DNA of 37,272 nucleotides from Rhodobacterales bacterium (GCA_002747325.1 PDOZ01000017.1:1-37272), one strand, 5' to 3'; positions 10,101 to 19,315 are shown, numbered from the stretch's first letter. Notes: a model not told the origin generated them from the letters alone. Translations and numbers: made by a program.

Positions 10101-10834
10101 AGCGGCTCTTCGGCGGCGCGCAGGCTGGAGAAGTTGGTGCCGGTGCCGGAGCCGTATTTGAACAGCCGCGCCTCGCGCACCCACAGATCCATAATGCCGC
10201 CCTCGCCCACGAGGTCGTCGCCGATGGACTGGATGAAGCAGGCATGGGGCTGCGGATGCTCATAGGCGGAGGCGGATTTGGTCAGCTCTTTGGTTTCAAA
10301 ATCAACGTAGTAATGCCCCTGCGACGGGCCGTCGATGCCGTAGGCCCAGTGCAGGCCGGTGTTGAACCATTGCGGCGAATTGGGCGCAGCCATCTGCGCG
10401 GCGAGCATGTAACGCATCTCGTCGAAATAGGCCTGCGCGTCTTCTTCGGTGGAGAAATAGCCGCCCTTCCAGCCCCAATAGGCCCAGGCGCCCGCCAGCC
10501 GGTCAAAGACCTGCTTGGCCGAGGTCTCGCCGACAAAGCGCTCTCCCTTCGGCAGTTCCGCCAGCGCCGCCTCATCGGGCACCGAGCGCCAGAGGAAGTG
10601 CGGCACCCCGTCTTCCGGCACCCGTTTGGTGATCGCCGGAACCCCCGCCTTGCGGAAATATTTCTGCGCAATCACATCGGCAGCCACTCCGGACCAGCCC
10701 TCGGGCACCTCGACATTATCGAGCTGAAACACCAGCGAACCGTCGGGATTGCGAATCTCCGACGACGTATAGGTGAATTCCATATCCGCATAAGCGTCCT
10801 GCCCGGCCCGCGTAAACTTCCGCTCGATTCTCAT
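7094..10834 (-). CDS. nrdJ: Vitamin B12-dependent (class II) ribonucleoside-diphosphate reductase
   Basis: Reduces ribonucleotides to deoxyribonucleotides using adenosylcobalamin to make the active-site thiyl radical, so it works with or without oxygen. The 1246-residue protein has the catalytic motif NPCSE followed by [15 protein letters not shown], and the radical-site region [22 protein letters not shown]-terminal zinc-ribbon-like tail ([22 protein letters not shown]) is followed by the closely spaced final cysteines thought to re-reduce the active site. The length matches the long NrdJ subgroup. It stands alone with no partner subunit, as expected for class II. A probable NrdR box lies about 190 bp upstream. 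No cobalamin riboswitch is visible. Confidence 0.96.
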   Translation of the reverse strand: MRIERKFTRAGQDAYADMEFTYTSSEIRNPDGSLVFQLDNVEVPEGWSGVAADVIAQKYFRKAGVPAITKRVPEDGVPHFLWRSVPDEAALAELPKGERFVGETSAKQVFDRLAGAWAYWGWKGGYFSTEEDAQAYFDEMRYMLAAQMAAPNSPQWFNTGLHWAYGIDGPSQGHYYVDFETKELTKSASAYEHPQPHACFIQSIGDDLVGEGGIMDLWVREARLFKYGSGTGTNFSSLRAAEEPLSGGGKSSGLMGFLKIGDRAAGAIKSGGTTRRAAKMVIVDADHPDIEEYINWKVKEEQKVASLVAGSKMHEAHLNAIFDAIQGWDGTEEGATDPKVNPALKSAIRAAKKVAIPENYVKRVLDYARQGYASIEFPTYDTDWDSEAYATVSGQNSNNSVRVTDAFLKAVQRDADWELIRRTDGTVAKTIKARDLWEQIGHAAWACADPGIQYHDTINAWHTCPEDGPIRGSNPCSEYMFLDDTACNLASMNLLTFLKGQNFDATGYAHATRLWTITLEISVTMAQFPSKEIAQLSYDFRTLGLGYANIGGLLMNLGIAYDSPEGRALAGALTAIMTGTAYATSAEMASELGPFDGFARNKQHMLRVIRNHRTAAYGATEGYEGLAVTPVPLDLAGCPDPRLAELAMASWDEALSLGEMYGYRNAQVSVLAPTGTIGLVMDCDTTGIEPDFALVKFKKLAGGGFFKIINRSVPAALETLGYSSAEIEEIIAYAVGHGSLGNAPGINTSTLMQKGFGEAELALLEDGLKGAFDIRFLFNQWTLGEEFCKENLGLTDEQLNDPTFSILTHLGFSKGDIDAANDHALGTMTLEGAPFLKEEHYPVFDCANVCGKKGTRYLSTEAHIHMMAAAQSFISGAISKTINMPNDATIEDCQKAYELSWSLGIKANALYRDGSKLSQPLASALVEDDEEAEEILTTGTPQEKAEVLAEKVIEKVVIKEVARGREKMPDRRKGYTQKATIGGHKVYLRTGEYADGHLGEIFIDMHKEGAGFRAMMNNFAIAVSVGLQYGVPLEEFVDAFTFTKFEPAGMVQGNDSIKNATSILDYIFRELAVSYLDRTDLAHVKPAGASFDDLGRGAEEGVANVQELSENAANRSLEMLKQVSSTGYLRKRLPQELVVLQGGAQDGVVAGGEVVDAGADPVTALNTLVPETAGAVAGGAVLRSATTISAASSTAVSSGTVTMSERTKARMQGFEGDPCGDCGNYTLVRNGTCMKCNTCGATTGCS

Positions 10835-11433
10835 TGCCCCAGACTTCCTTTCTCAAACACTCCCGGTGTCCGACCTTCCGAGATTAAGGCCGAAACGCAA
10901 TCACTCCTGCCGGGTTGAACAGACAAAGAAAGCGTGTCCCTCGCCTTGACGCGAAGGTGTCAGATCCCCGGTTTACAGAAGATCGCCTGTATGTTTGCTT
11001 TCATCCCTTGTCCGCGCGGCACCACAACATTTAGTGGCAAATCGCCCGACGCGCACAAATTGGCGCAAATCCGGGGGGCGGGTCAACGGGGTTTATTTGC
11101 AATTTTCGATGCTTTTCCGCTTGACGTATTTTCATTGCGCTTCCGGGATTCTCGCAAGGGTTGTGCGTCGCGAAAGGTTCTCGTGTTTTATCAACCACTT
11201 CACGCCAATGGGCCTTGTTTTACACGCCCTATCGCTTTGCCGCCGCCCGCGCCCGCCCCCCGTTTCAGGCGCGGCTTTCATGTCACAGGCAAGCGGGGAT
11301 CGTAGCGGCAAGGTTGGAAAAAGACAGGAATCAACTCGAAACGCTACCATATCTGGCGCGGAAAAATCGCACCCGCGCTACATATAGGGGTCGCGATTTC
11401 GGATTCGAATAGATTGGTGCAAAACCGGAGAAA
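10835..11433. other. Intergenic region upstream of nrdJ
   Basis: About 600 bp between nrdJ and tRNA-Pro with no supported gene. It must hold the nrdJ promoter and contains a good NrdR-like box at 11022-11037. Near 11362-11400 a loose inverted repeat (AAATCGC and GCGATTT) is visible without a clear role. Short frames here lack ribosome sites and family signals. Confidence 0.5.
11022..11037. promoter_or_regulatory. Probable NrdR box upstream of nrdJ
   Basis: CCACAACATTTAGTGG closely fits the NrdR consensus acaCwAtATaTwGtgt, with palindromic CCAC and GTGG arms. NrdR represses ribonucleotide reductase genes when dATP is high. NrdR boxes usually come in pairs about 30 bp apart. A weaker candidate, GCGCACAAATTGGCGC, lies at 11051-11066. 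The site is about 190 bp upstream of the nrdJ start. Confidence 0.55.
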
Positions 11434-11510
11434 TGGTCGGGACGGCAAGATTCGAACTTGCGACCTACGGTACCCAAAACCGTCGCGCTACCAGGCTGCG
11501 CTACGCCCCG
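11434..11510 (-). tRNA. tRNA-Pro (anticodon TGG)
   Basis: A 77-nt cloverleaf on the minus strand with a 7-bp acceptor stem (CGGGGCG with CGTCCCG), the D-arm sequence GCGCAGCCTGGTAGCGC, anticodon loop TTTGGGT between ACGGT and ACCGT, T-loop GTTCGAATC and an encoded CCA. The anticodon TGG reads proline codons. It lies 41 bp downstream of the DUF192 gene on the same strand. Confidence 0.96.
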
Positions 11511-11551
11511 ACTGCGCGCCTTCTAACCGCAAGGCCGCGCGGTGAAAAGCC

Positions 11552-12022
11552 CTATTTGACCTCGCAAGGCCAATCCGCGCTTAAAGCGCCCGCCGGTGTG
11601 AAGGCCGGATGCTGCACCCGGTCCCCCGGCGCTACCCCGAGCGTCGCCGCCAGCCCGCCGCGGATCTCCAGAACCGCCAGCACCCCCGGCCCGCCATCGA
11701 CCGGCGTCAGGTCGCCCGGCTGCGCGCGGTGTTTGATGCGCCGGATCACGCCGTCCTTGCCGATAAACAGCATGTCCAGCGCGATCAGGGTGTTTTTCAT
11801 CCAGAAGGCCGGGTGGCCGGGACGGGGATAGACAAACAGCATGCCCTGCCGCGCCCCCAGCGCCTCGCGGTGCATCAGCCCGCGCGCCCGGCTCTCCGGG
11901 TCCAGCGCCAGTTCGACATCAAAGCGCGCCCACCCCCAATCGCCGGACAGTTCCAGCGCGCCGGAGCAGTCCTCCGCCCAAACCGGCAGCGCGATCAGCC
12001 AGAACAGCAGCCCGGCAAGCAT
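11552..12022 (-). CDS. DUF192 family secreted protein
   Basis: A 156-residue protein of the DUF192 family, whose biochemical role is not established. It has a signal-peptide-like N-terminus (MLAGLLFWLIALPVWAEDC) and the characteristic segments RARGLMHREAL, GMLFVYPRPGHPAFWMKNTLIALDMLFIG and VLEIRGGLAATLGVAPGD. The ATG at 12022 is chosen because G-rich sequence stands upstream. A GTG at 12040 would overlap the stop of the preceding cold-shock gene by 4 bp and add VRGLRH, giving a more basic signal-peptide start, so it is a real alternative. Probably cotranscribed with the cold-shock gene. Confidence 0.85.
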   Translation of the reverse strand: MLAGLLFWLIALPVWAEDCSGALELSGDWGWARFDVELALDPESRARGLMHREALGARQGMLFVYPRPGHPAFWMKNTLIALDMLFIGKDGVIRRIKHRAQPGDLTPVDGGPGVLAVLEIRGGLAATLGVAPGDRVQHPAFTPAGALSADWPCEVK

Positions 12023-12036
12023 ATGGCGCAGCCCCC

Positions 12037-12564
12037 TCACTCCGCGTCCAGCGCCACGTCCCAGGCCCGGATCTGCACCGCCATCCGGCCACGTTCCCCG
12101 TCCCGCACCCGCACCGCAATCGCTTCGCCCGGTTGCAGATCGGCAAAGCCCGAGCGGCGCAGCACCTCGACATGGATGAACACATCCTCTGGCCGGCCGA
12201 AGGCATTGGCAAAACCAAAGCCCTTGGCCTTGTCGAACCACTTGACCCGCGCCGGTTCCAGCGGCCCGGCATCGCTCAGGTCAACGTCGTCCTCCTCAAA
12301 GCCGTCATCATCGGCATAATCCGGCGGCTCAATGGCCAGCACCTCTACCGCCTGAATGCCGCGCCGCGTTGGCTGCACCACCAGTTGCACCCATGCGCCG
12401 TCTGCAATCGAGTTTTGCCCGAAATTGCGCAGCACATTGGCATGCAAAAGAATGTCGTCGCCGCCGTCATCGGCAATCACGAATCCGAATCCCTTGGTCG
12501 GATCGAACCATTTCACATGGCCCTCAACCTCCCGGCGATCCCCGCTATCGTTTTGTCCCGTCAT
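12037..12564 (-). CDS. Double cold-shock-domain protein
   Basis: RNA/single-stranded DNA binding protein of 175 residues with two cold-shock domains joined by an acidic linker (about 80-104, rich in D and E). Domain 1 spans 14-79, with RNP1-like KGFGFV (24-29) and RNP2-like DILLH (37-41). Domain 2 spans 105-168, with KGFGFA (114-119) and DVFIH (127-131). Single-domain Csp proteins are about 70 residues, so this is the duplicated form. It probably acts as an RNA chaperone, but its targets are unknown. It lies between pdxH and the DUF192 gene, all on the minus strand. No strong ribosome site is seen before the ATG. Confidence 0.9.
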   Translation of the reverse strand: MTGQNDSGDRREVEGHVKWFDPTKGFGFVIADDGGDDILLHANVLRNFGQNSIADGAWVQLVVQPTRRGIQAVEVLAIEPPDYADDDGFEEDDVDLSDAGPLEPARVKWFDKAKGFGFANAFGRPEDVFIHVEVLRRSGFADLQPGEAIAVRVRDGERGRMAVQIRAWDVALDAE

Positions 12565-12661
12565 AGTTACCCACGTTGTTCACATCCCACCCCCGGTATG
12601 GTCCAACCCGAACGGGTATTGCAATGGGCAACCAACCGTTTTCCGCGCAATCGACCCCGCG

Positions 12662-13267
12662 TCACGGCATTAAACGGGTGATTTCCCAAGGCTCCGCCGG
12701 AGTTTGGCGGCTCCAGCGGAAGCGGTCATGCAAACGAAACGGTCCATCGGCCCAGAACTCGATCTCCAGCGGGGTGAGGCGGTAGCCCCCCCAAAACGGC
12801 GGGCGCGGCGGGTTTGGCCCCTGCTCCGCCGTAACCCGCGCCACCTCCGCCATCAGGGCGGCGCGCGAGGAAAGCGGCTGGCTCTGTTTCGAGGCCCAGG
12901 CGCCGAGCCGCGACTTCAGCGAGCGGGATTTGTAATAGGCATCCGCCTGCGGCCCCTCCTCGCGCGCGATGGTGCCGCGCACCCGGATTTGCCGGCGCAG
13001 GGTCTTGTGGTGCAGCACAAACGCCGCCTTGCCCGCGCTTTCCAGCTCCCGCGCCTTGGCGGAACCGTAATTGGTATAGAACACAAACGCCGCCGCTTCG
13101 ATCTCCTTCAGCAGCACCATGCGCACATTCGGCATCCCCTCTGCATCGACCGTGGCCAGCGCAATGGCATTCGGATCATTGACCTCGACCGCCTCCGCCT
13201 CATCCAGCCAGTCCTGCGCGATGCGAAACGGGTCGTCGCCCGCGAAAATTCCGCTCCGGTCGCTCAT
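12662..13267 (-). CDS. pdxH: Pyridoxamine/pyridoxine 5'-phosphate oxidase
   Basis: FMN-dependent enzyme that makes pyridoxal 5'-phosphate, the last step of vitamin B6 synthesis and salvage. The 201-residue length is close to the usual 200-220. Family segments are present: [38 protein letters not shown] and [12 protein letters not shown] at the FMN site, and the C-terminal [17 protein letters not shown] with final DRFRWSR. GGGAGGAAAAC precedes the ATG. It is transcribed divergently from fabI, sharing a 134-bp gap. Confidence 0.96.
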   Translation of the reverse strand: MSDRSGIFAGDDPFRIAQDWLDEAEAVEVNDPNAIALATVDAEGMPNVRMVLLKEIEAAAFVFYTNYGSAKARELESAGKAAFVLHHKTLRRQIRVRGTIAREEGPQADAYYKSRSLKSRLGAWASKQSQPLSSRAALMAEVARVTAEQGPNPPRPPFWGGYRLTPLEIEFWADGPFRLHDRFRWSRQTPAEPWEITRLMP

Positions 13268-13337
13268 GTTTTCCTCCCGCGATCAGAAACCTGTCATCCG
13301 AAACCTGCCGCAAGGGAAGGCAAAACGCCGCCCACCC

Positions 13338-13366
13338 TTGAAGCCCAACCGTGATTGGCCTACACC
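13338..13366 (+). promoter_or_regulatory. Candidate fabI promoter
   Basis: TTGAAG (13338-13343), 17 bp, then TACACC (13361-13366) in the pdxH-fabI gap. The -35 fits well and the -10 modestly. The spacer holds CCAACCGTGATTGG, a small inverted CCAA/TTGG that could be a regulator site. Confidence 0.4.
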
Positions 13367-13401
13367 GGCTTAACCGAGTTGAACGCAATGGGGAACAGGC
13401 A

Positions 13402-14220
13402 ATGTCGAACGGGTTAATGCAGGGCAAGCGCGGTCTCATCATGGGGCTGGCCAATGACAAATCCATCGCATGGGGCATCGCGAAGGCGCTGGCGGATGCG
13501 GGGGCGGAACTGGCCTTTTCCTATCAGGGCGAGGTGATGCAAAAGCGGGTTGCGCCGCTGGCCGAGAGCCTTGGGGCTCAGATTGTCCTGCCCTGCGACG
13601 TGAGCGACGAAGCCTCGATGGATGCGCTGTTTGACGCGCTGAAAGAGAAATGGGGCAAGCTGGATTTCATCGTCCATGCCATTGGTTTTTCCGACAAAAG
13701 CCAGCTTCGCGGGCTGTACGCCGACACCACGCGCGACAACTTCATGATGACGATGGACATTTCGGTCTATTCCTTCACCGCCGTGGCGCGCCGCGCCGCC
13801 GAGATGATGGAAGATGGCGGCTCCATGCTGACCCTGACCTATTACGGCGCCGAACGGGTCATGCCGCATTATAACGTCATGGGCGTGGCCAAGGCCGCGC
13901 TAGAGGCTTCCGTGCGCTATCTCGCCGAGGATTACGGCAAGCGCGGCATCCGGGTGAACGCGATCTCCGCCGGGCCGATCAAGACGCTGGCCGCCTCCGG
14001 CATCGGCGATTTCCGCTATATCATGAAGTGGAACGAGTTGAACTCCCCGCTGCGACGCAATGTGACGACGCAGGACGTGGGCAATTCCGCGCTTTACCTG
14101 CTGTCTGATCTCGGATCCGGTGTTACCGGCGAGACCCACCATGTCGACGCCGGCTATCACGTTGTTGGCATGAAAGCGGTCGACGCCCCCGATATCGACG
14201 CGGTTTCCGGACGCAAATAA
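13402..14220 (+). CDS. fabI: Enoyl-[acyl-carrier-protein] reductase (NADH)
   Basis: Catalyses the final reduction in each cycle of fatty acid elongation. The protein is 272 residues, starting MSNGLMQGKRGLIMG. It is a short-chain dehydrogenase with the FabI-type nucleotide site GLANDKSIAWGIAKAL. The active-site pattern YYGAERVMPHYNVMGVAK contains Tyr157 and Lys164, matching the FabI Tyr-x6-Lys. A frame extending upstream to 13351 lacks a ribosome site. First gene of a plus-strand group with the LysE-family exporter (3-bp gap) and gpt. Confidence 0.96.
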   Translation: MSNGLMQGKRGLIMGLANDKSIAWGIAKALADAGAELAFSYQGEVMQKRVAPLAESLGAQIVLPCDVSDEASMDALFDALKEKWGKLDFIVHAIGFSDKSQLRGLYADTTRDNFMMTMDISVYSFTAVARRAAEMMEDGGSMLTLTYYGAERVMPHYNVMGVAKAALEASVRYLAEDYGKRGIRVNAISAGPIKTLAASGIGDFRYIMKWNELNSPLRRNVTTQDVGNSALYLLSDLGSGVTGETHHVDAGYHVVGMKAVDAPDIDAVSGRK

Positions 14221-14223
14221 GCC

Positions 14224-14829
14224 ATGACGGCGCAGCACCTTGCCCTGTTGGTCGCCGCGCAGGCGCTGGCGCTGATCAGCCCCGGCCCTGCCGTGCTGCG
14301 CCTGATGCAGACCAGCTTCACCAAGACCCGCGCCGAGGCGCTGCTTTTCGGGCTGGGCCTGAGCGTTGCGGCGGCGCTGTGGGCGGTGTTTGCCTTCGCC
14401 GGGGTGGAGGCGCTGTTTCGCGCCCTGCCGTGGCTCTTTACCGGGCTGAAACTGGCGGGCGGCGCCTATCTGATCTTCATCGCGTGGAAAATCTGGCACG
14501 GGGCGCGCGCCCCGCTGGCCCCCGCGCCGGTCGGACGCGTGCGCAACGCCGTGCTGTCCGGCATGTTAACCAACTTTTCCAACCCGAAAGCGGCCCTGTT
14601 CTTCTCCGCCGTTTTCCTGACCCTGCTGCCGCCGGAAACCAGCCTCGGCGAGAAAACCCTCGTCGTCGGCACCGTGCTTGCGGTCGAGCTGATCTGGTAT
14701 GGCAGTCTCAGCTTCCTGCTCGCCAATCCGAAAAGCCGGAGCTATTATCTGCAAGCAAAACACGCGATTGACCGCAGTTGCGGCGTGCTTTTGGGCGCGC
14801 TGGGGCTGTCGATCATCGTCAGCCGTTAG
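14224..14829 (+). CDS. LysE/RhtB family amino-acid exporter
   Basis: Inner-membrane protein of 201 residues with about six hydrophobic segments, typical of the LysE/RhtB/CadD superfamily that exports amino acids and related metabolites. Diagnostic segments are [14 protein letters not shown] near the N-terminus and [13 protein letters not shown] followed by [20 protein letters not shown]. The substrate cannot be predicted. It starts 3 bp after the fabI stop and ends 14 bp before gpt, so the three genes are probably cotranscribed. Confidence 0.9.
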   Translation: MTAQHLALLVAAQALALISPGPAVLRLMQTSFTKTRAEALLFGLGLSVAAALWAVFAFAGVEALFRALPWLFTGLKLAGGAYLIFIAWKIWHGARAPLAPAPVGRVRNAVLSGMLTNFSNPKAALFFSAVFLTLLPPETSLGEKTLVVGTVLAVELIWYGSLSFLLANPKSRSYYLQAKHAIDRSCGVLLGALGLSIIVSR

Positions 14830-14843
14830 CAAAGGAACACCCG

Positions 14844-15347
14844 ATGACCGACCGTCTGCCACACGAAAAAGGCTTCCACATTTCCTGGGATCAGATCCAC
14901 CGCGATTCGCGCGCGCTGGCCTGGCGGCTGGACGGACATGGGCCGGATAACGGCGCGTGGCGCGCGGTGGTGGCCATCACCCGCGGCGGCATGGCCCCGG
15001 CGATGATCGTGTCGCGCGAGCTGGACATCCGCACCGTCGACACGATCTCCGTCAAATCCTACCACCATCAGGAGCGCGGACAGGTCGAGGTGCTGAAAAG
15101 CCCGAACGAAGAGATGATGGGCGATGGCGAAGGGGTGCTGATCATCGACGATCTGGTCGATTCCGGGCGCACGCTGGAAGTGGTGCGCGAGATGTATCCC
15201 AAGGCCCATTTCGCCACCGTCTACGCCAAGCCGAAAGGCCGCGCGCAGGTCGACACCTTCATCACCGAAGTGTCGCAGGATACGTGGATTTTCTTCCCGT
15301 GGGACATGGCGCTGCAATATGTCGAGCCGTATCGCGGGGTGGATTGA
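14844..15347 (+). CDS. gpt: Xanthine(-guanine) phosphoribosyltransferase
   Basis: Salvages xanthine and guanine to XMP and GMP using PRPP. The 167 residues match the Gpt family closely. The PRPP-binding motif is [15 protein letters not shown], and the N-terminal block [28 protein letters not shown] is typical. The C-terminal [10 protein letters not shown] is also a family hallmark. The ATG is preceded by AAGGAACACCCG. It follows the LysE-family gene closely and faces the gamma-carbonic-anhydrase-like gene tail to tail. Confidence 0.93.
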   Translation: MTDRLPHEKGFHISWDQIHRDSRALAWRLDGHGPDNGAWRAVVAITRGGMAPAMIVSRELDIRTVDTISVKSYHHQERGQVEVLKSPNEEMMGDGEGVLIIDDLVDSGRTLEVVREMYPKAHFATVYAKPKGRAQVDTFITEVSQDTWIFFPWDMALQYVEPYRGVD

Positions 15348-15382
15348 GTTAAGAGAATACCCTAACTTCACCCGGCAAACCC

Positions 15383-15396
15383 CTGATATATATCAG
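15383..15396. repeat. 14-bp perfect palindrome between convergent genes
   Basis: CTGATATATATCAG sits across the stop codon of the gamma-carbonic-anhydrase-like gene, in the 45-bp gap facing gpt. It could form a short AT-rich hairpin, but it lacks the GC stem and T-run of a good terminator. Confidence 0.5.
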
Positions 15397-15917
15397 CTTT
15401 CTAGCGCAACCAACCCCGCCGCAAAGCGCGCTGCGTTCTCCTGATAGCGCCGCGCGCTTTCCATCAGTTGCGCCTGCACCGTCGCATCAAGCTGGCGCAC
15501 CACCTTGCCGGGCGCGCCCAGCACCATCGACCCGTCCGGGATCACCTTGCCTTCCGTGATCAGCGCCCCGGCCCCGATCAGGCAGCCCTTGCCGATCCTG
15601 GCGCCGTTGAGCAGCGTCGCCCCCATGCCGATCAGCGAGCCGTCGCCGATTTCGCAGCCGTGGATCGTCGCCTTGTGCCCCACCGTGACATTCTCGCCCA
15701 CGATCAGCGGAAAGCCCGGATCGGTGTGCCCGACAACATTTTCCTGAATGTTGCTGCCCGTGCCGATCTCGATCCACTCATTGTCGCCCCGCAGCGTCAC
15801 CGAAAACCAGACGCTCGCCTTCGCGCCAAGCCGTACCTTGCCGATCACATTGGCATCCGGCGCTACCCAGGCGCTGGCATCCATTTCGGGCCGAACCCCG
15901 TCCAGTGCATAAATCAT
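15393..15917 (-). CDS. Gamma-carbonic-anhydrase-like hexapeptide-repeat protein
   Basis: Left-handed beta-helix protein of 174 residues, YrdA/PaaY/CaiE type. Hexapeptide repeats run through the middle ([25 protein letters not shown]). The three histidines that bind metal in gamma-carbonic anhydrases are in place (His64, His81, His86). Many members lack measurable anhydrase activity, so the function is uncertain. Its ATG overlaps the gmk stop by 4 bp (ATGA), so it is translated with gmk and yicC. It ends facing gpt. Confidence 0.88.
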   Translation of the reverse strand: MIYALDGVRPEMDASAWVAPDANVIGKVRLGAKASVWFSVTLRGDNEWIEIGTGSNIQENVVGHTDPGFPLIVGENVTVGHKATIHGCEIGDGSLIGMGATLLNGARIGKGCLIGAGALITEGKVIPDGSMVLGAPGKVVRQLDATVQAQLMESARRYQENAARFAAGLVALES

Positions 15918-16579
15918 GTGTCCAACTCCCTGAATTCTTCCTGCAAGCCGCGCACGAACTCGCCGAGCGCCGGTTGCTGTTCCAACCGCATCCGTTCCGC
16001 CAGAATGATGGTTTTCAACCGCTCAAAGGTGGCGTCAAGGTCGTCATTAACTAAAACGTAATCGTAACCATCCCAATGGCTGATCTCGTCCCAGCTTTTC
16101 TGCATCCGCCCGGCAATGACCTCCGCGCTGTCCTGCCCGCGCGAGACCAGACGGCGGTTCAGCTCGGTGATCGACGGGGGCAGCACGAAGACGGATAAAA
16201 CGTGTTCGCGCAGCACCGAGGTGCCGATCTGCTGCGCCCCCTGCCAGTCAACATCGAACAACACATCCCGCCCCGCCTCGATCGCGCTGCGCACCGGAGC
16301 GACGGGAGAGCCGTAGAAATTGCCGAACACATGCGCGTGTTCCAGCATCTGTTTATCGGCCACCATTTGCTTGAATTTCTCTTCAGAAACAAAGTGATAA
16401 TGCACTCCGTCCTCTTCGCCGGACCGTGGCGGGCGGGTGGTGGCGGAGACCGAAAAGTCGAGGCTTTCGTCCCATTGCATCAGCTTTTTGGCCAGCGTTG
16501 ACTTGCCCGCGCCGGAGGGCGAGGACAGGATGATCAGCAGCCCTTTCCGGGGCATTTCGCCAGTGTTTTCGCCGCGCAT
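15914..16579 (-). CDS. gmk: Guanylate kinase
   Basis: Phosphorylates GMP to GDP. The protein is 221 residues. The P-loop [11 protein letters not shown] lies at residues 19-29, and GMP-binding features include [23 protein letters not shown]. The start at [13 protein letters not shown] is set by GGAGG five bases upstream. Other upstream ATGs lie inside yicC. It follows yicC by 10 bp and overlaps the hexapeptide gene by 4 bp. The yicC-gmk pairing is common in Proteobacteria. Confidence 0.96.
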   Translation of the reverse strand: MRGENTGEMPRKGLLIILSSPSGAGKSTLAKKLMQWDESLDFSVSATTRPPRSGEEDGVHYHFVSEEKFKQMVADKQMLEHAHVFGNFYGSPVAPVRSAIEAGRDVLFDVDWQGAQQIGTSVLREHVLSVFVLPPSITELNRRLVSRGQDSAEVIAGRMQKSWDEISHWDGYDYVLVNDDLDATFERLKTIILAERMRLEQQPALGEFVRGLQEEFRELDT

Positions 16580-16589
16580 AATGGCCTCC

Positions 16590-17561
16590 TCATTCAACAT
16601 TCTGCACCTGTTCGCGCATCTGATCAATGACCGCCTTCAGGTCAAGCCCAATGCGCGTCATCTCCGTATGCCCGGCCTTGGAACACAGCGTATTGGCCTC
16701 GCGGTTGAACTCCTGCACCAGAAAATCCAGCTTGCGCCCGCGCGGGGCGTCACCGCCGATCAGGGCGCGCGCCTGCGCCACATGCGCCGTCAGCCGGTCC
16801 AGCTCTTCGCGCAGGTCGGATTTGACCGCGATCAGCGCCAGTTCCTGCTCCAGCCGCGCCGGGTCCACCCCCTCCGCCGCCTCCAGAACCCGCGCCAGCT
16901 GCGCCTTCAGTGCCGTCCGCTGATCCGCCGTCCGCGCGTCGAGCAAAGCTTCCGCCTGCGCCACCAGCGCCTCGACCTCAGCCACCTGCCCCAGCAGAAC
17001 CTCCGCCAGCGCGGCCCCCTCGGCCCGGCGCATCTGGTTGAACAGATCCATCAGTTCCGGCACCTGCGCAATGAGCGCCGCCCGCAGCGCCGAATGGTCG
17101 TCCTCTTGCGCCTGTTGCACCAGAACGCCGCGCTGGCTCAGCAAATCCGCCGCAGTGGTCGGGGCCAGTTCCAGCCCCCCTTCCCGCGCCGCCATTTCCG
17201 CCTCGCGCACCAGCGCCACCGCCCGCGCCAAAGCCGCCCCGTCGAGCGCCGCCGCGCCCTCCTCGTCCTGCCGCGTCAGCCGCAGGTTCAGCGTCACATT
17301 GCCCCGCGCCACCTCCGCCGACACCGCCTTGCGCAAGGCTGGCTCCAACCCGTCGATCCAGTCCGGCACCCGCAGGCGCAGGTCCAACCCCCGCCCATTG
17401 ACCGCCCGAATGTCCCAACTCCAGCTATACGGGCCAAGTGCCCCGCGCAGCGCCGCCATGCCGGTCATCGAACAGACCGGCCGCGCCGCCGCTTTCCCCT
17501 GCTTTGCCGTTTTCACCTTACATCCCCCAACGCTTCCGCCATTTTCCGCCAGATTAACCAT
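16590..17561 (-). CDS. yicC: YicC family endoribonuclease
   Basis: YicC-family protein, reported as a stress-related endoribonuclease in E. coli. The hallmark [10 protein letters not shown] corresponds to the usual N-terminal SMTGF/Y block. [29 protein letters not shown] and the C-terminal [35 protein letters not shown] are all characteristic. The frame to the ATG at 17561 is 323 residues, which puts about 30 residues before SMTG. Homologues start close to SMTG, so a GTG at 17516 with G-rich sequence before it is a likely alternative. First gene of the yicC-gmk-hexapeptide operon. Confidence 0.9.
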   Translation of the reverse strand: MVNLAENGGSVGGCKVKTAKQGKAAARPVCSMTGMAALRGALGPYSWSWDIRAVNGRGLDLRLRVPDWIDGLEPALRKAVSAEVARGNVTLNLRLTRQDEEGAAALDGAALARAVALVREAEMAAREGGLELAPTTAADLLSQRGVLVQQAQEDDHSALRAALIAQVPELMDLFNQMRRAEGAALAEVLLGQVAEVEALVAQAEALLDARTADQRTALKAQLARVLEAAEGVDPARLEQELALIAVKSDLREELDRLTAHVAQARALIGGDAPRGRKLDFLVQEFNREANTLCSKAGHTEMTRIGLDLKAVIDQMREQVQNVE

Positions 17562-17753
17562 TTGTTCAGATATTGCACCATTTTCAAAACAAATGTGCCA
17601 TATATATCAAGACATCGGTAAGCATTCCCCGCCGGGTGAACCGGAACGGGAAGCCAGCCGGGACAGGTGCCCTCGCACCGGCTTCAGAAGGAGCGCCACA
17701 ACCGGGCCCGCCGGACCGACCGGCCCAGCCCCCGCGTCAGGCGGAGAAGCAAG

Positions 17754-18476
17754 ATGAAGATTGAATTTTTGAAAAACAGCAATGTCGTGTCCCTTGGCGC
17801 CCTGCGGCGCAAGGCCAGTTTCCCCGCCATCGGGCAGGTTGAGGCCTATTGGGAAGGGCTGCGCAACGGGCGGTTGATGCCTGCACGCGCCGAGGTGGAC
17901 CCGCGCGGCATTGCCGATTCGCTGGAATTTGCCTTCATCCTTGAGCGCATCGCCCCCGGTCTGGCGAAGCTGCGCCTTGCGGGCATGCACCTTAATGACC
18001 TGATGGGCATGGAAGTGCGCGGCATGCCGATCACCGCGCTGTTCAACGCCGAAGCGCGCAGCGAAATGCGCGAGGTGATGCTACGGGTGATGGACAGCCC
18101 GGCCATGGTGCGATTGCGGCTGGCTGAGCCCGGCGGGCTGACCCGCGGCGCGCTGGAGGGGCAGATGCTCCTGCTGCCGCTGAAGGACCACACGGGCAAG
18201 GTCACGCGGGCGCTCGGCGCGCTGCAAACCCGCGGCGCCATCGGCCGCGCCCCCCGCCGCTTCTCGATCAAGGATGTGGAAACCAAGCCCCTGAGCGAAG
18301 CGCCGCAGCAAAAACGACCACACGAACACCCCGCCATCGCGGGCTTCGCCGAAAGCCGGAAGTTTTTCGAAAAGCCGCAATCACGCTCCGAAAAGCCGAG
18401 CCCCCAAAAAACGCATAAAGGCGCCCATCTACGCCTCGTGGTCGACCACGACCTTTCCGATCTGCCCAATCCGTAA
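17754..18476 (+). CDS. PAS-like (PAS_5/DUF1457) domain protein
   Basis: A 240-residue soluble protein. Residues about 22-160 resemble the PAS_5 (formerly DUF1457) family common in Rhodobacterales: AIGQVEAYWEGLRNGRLMPARAEVDPRGI, then FILERIAPGLAKLRLAGMHLNDLMGMEVRGMP. The C-terminal 80 residues are basic, low in complexity and apparently disordered (repeated EKP/KPS). Homologues are sometimes placed in signalling or cell-cycle contexts, but I know of no proven function. The start is fixed by GGAGAAGCAAG before the ATG. Its upstream leader is GC-rich and contains a small GGTGC/GCACC hairpin (17666-17679). Confidence 0.78.
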   Translation: MKIEFLKNSNVVSLGALRRKASFPAIGQVEAYWEGLRNGRLMPARAEVDPRGIADSLEFAFILERIAPGLAKLRLAGMHLNDLMGMEVRGMPITALFNAEARSEMREVMLRVMDSPAMVRLRLAEPGGLTRGALEGQMLLLPLKDHTGKVTRALGALQTRGAIGRAPRRFSIKDVETKPLSEAPQQKRPHEHPAIAGFAESRKFFEKPQSRSEKPSPQKTHKGAHLRLVVDHDLSDLPNP

Positions 18477-18518
18477 AATTTTCAGGGCTTTTTCGGCAAA
18501 TCTGGGCTGAGATGTTAA

Positions 18519-18554
18519 GGAAAAAGCAGCGGAAGGGGCAAGTACGCCTTCCGC
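18519..18554 (-). terminator. Terminator of the VasI-like gene
   Basis: GCGGAAGG (18529-18536) pairs with CCTTCCGC (18547-18554) around a 10-nt loop. On the minus strand it is followed by TGCTTTTTCCTT. It lies 20 bp after the stop of the VasI-like gene. Confidence 0.75.
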
Positions 18555-18573
18555 CCAGATGCCCCTCAGGCCG

Positions 18574-19206
18574 TTACCAATGACATGCCGCACGCAGGGG
18601 CTTGATCGCCTCATCTATCCCTGCAATCGGGAACTTCGCGGTGAAAGGGGACATGCCAAATGGCGTGGTGCGTAACAGCAGAGTTTCCCCGCCGAGCAGC
18701 CGCTTAATCTGCGGGATCGCCTTACGTCCGCGCCAGAAGCCAAGCGCTTTGCTGTCGGTGCTGTCGAACATACGGACCTCATAAGCGGAATGGTCATCCA
18801 CCCGCAAATCCGCGCGGCCATATCCATCAAAACCATCCGCAAAGTGACAGCTATTGCCCGTAAAATACATCGCAGTGGTGTTTTCCACACAACGGATCAG
18901 CAGGGTCAGCTTCTGCCTGTCGCCATAGGCACTGCAAGCGACAGGTTCGAGAGAGCGCAGGCTCAGATAGACCGAGGTGCTGTCATCCATTTCCGATGTT
19001 TCAACCGATACATCCCACGCCCCCACATCCCCTTCCAGCGCGGCTTTCTCCTCAACCGGGGTGCGCCCCAGCGCTCGGTCATAACAGGCGAGGCGGTCAA
19101 GATCATTTTCAATCGAGATACAGGCTTTGCCAGACGCCTCTTTGCCGGGACCGGCCATAAGGGGCGTGGCGACAAGGGCTACGGTGAATAGGGCGCGTCG
19201 AAACAT
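18574..19206 (-). CDS. VasI/TagO-like secreted protein (T6SS-accessory family), isolated
   Basis: A 210-residue protein with a signal peptide (MFRRALFTVALVATPLMAGPG). Next comes KACISIENDLDRLACYDRALG, the motif typical of the VasI/TagO-like family named for type VI secretion accessory proteins. Several cysteines may form disulfides in the periplasm. GGAGGTAATA before the ATG fixes the start. It lies just beyond the terminator of DAHP synthase and has its own terminator, so it is a single-gene unit. No type VI genes occur in this window, and family members are also found outside such clusters, so involvement in secretion should not be assumed. Confidence 0.6.
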   Translation of the reverse strand: MFRRALFTVALVATPLMAGPGKEASGKACISIENDLDRLACYDRALGRTPVEEKAALEGDVGAWDVSVETSEMDDSTSVYLSLRSLEPVACSAYGDRQKLTLLIRCVENTTAMYFTGNSCHFADGFDGYGRADLRVDDHSAYEVRMFDSTDSKALGFWRGRKAIPQIKRLLGGETLLLRTTPFGMSPFTAKFPIAGIDEAIKPLRAACHW

Positions 19207-19261
19207 TATTACCTCCAGATTGCTCCGGCGCAACACTACCCTGACGTGCAAATCTGTCCAC

Positions 19262-19296
19262 AAAAAACGCCCCGCGCGATCCTCCGGCGGGGCGTT
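19262..19296 (-). terminator. DAHP synthase terminator
   Basis: AACGCCCCGC (19266-19275) pairs with GCGGGGCGTT (19287-19296), a 10-bp perfect stem. On the minus strand it is followed directly by a T-run (the A-run at 19262-19267). It lies about 20 bp after the gene. Confidence 0.9.
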
Positions 19297-19315
19297 GTTT
19301 AATTCCGAACGCGGC

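Noticed and set aside
10835..11100. Cobalamin riboswitch upstream of the B12-dependent reductase
   Set aside because: I looked for the conserved B12-box pattern on the minus strand and did not find it.
10995..11387. Short open frames upstream of nrdJ
   Set aside because: No ribosome site, no family resemblance, and they overlap each other in several frames and the NrdR-like box.
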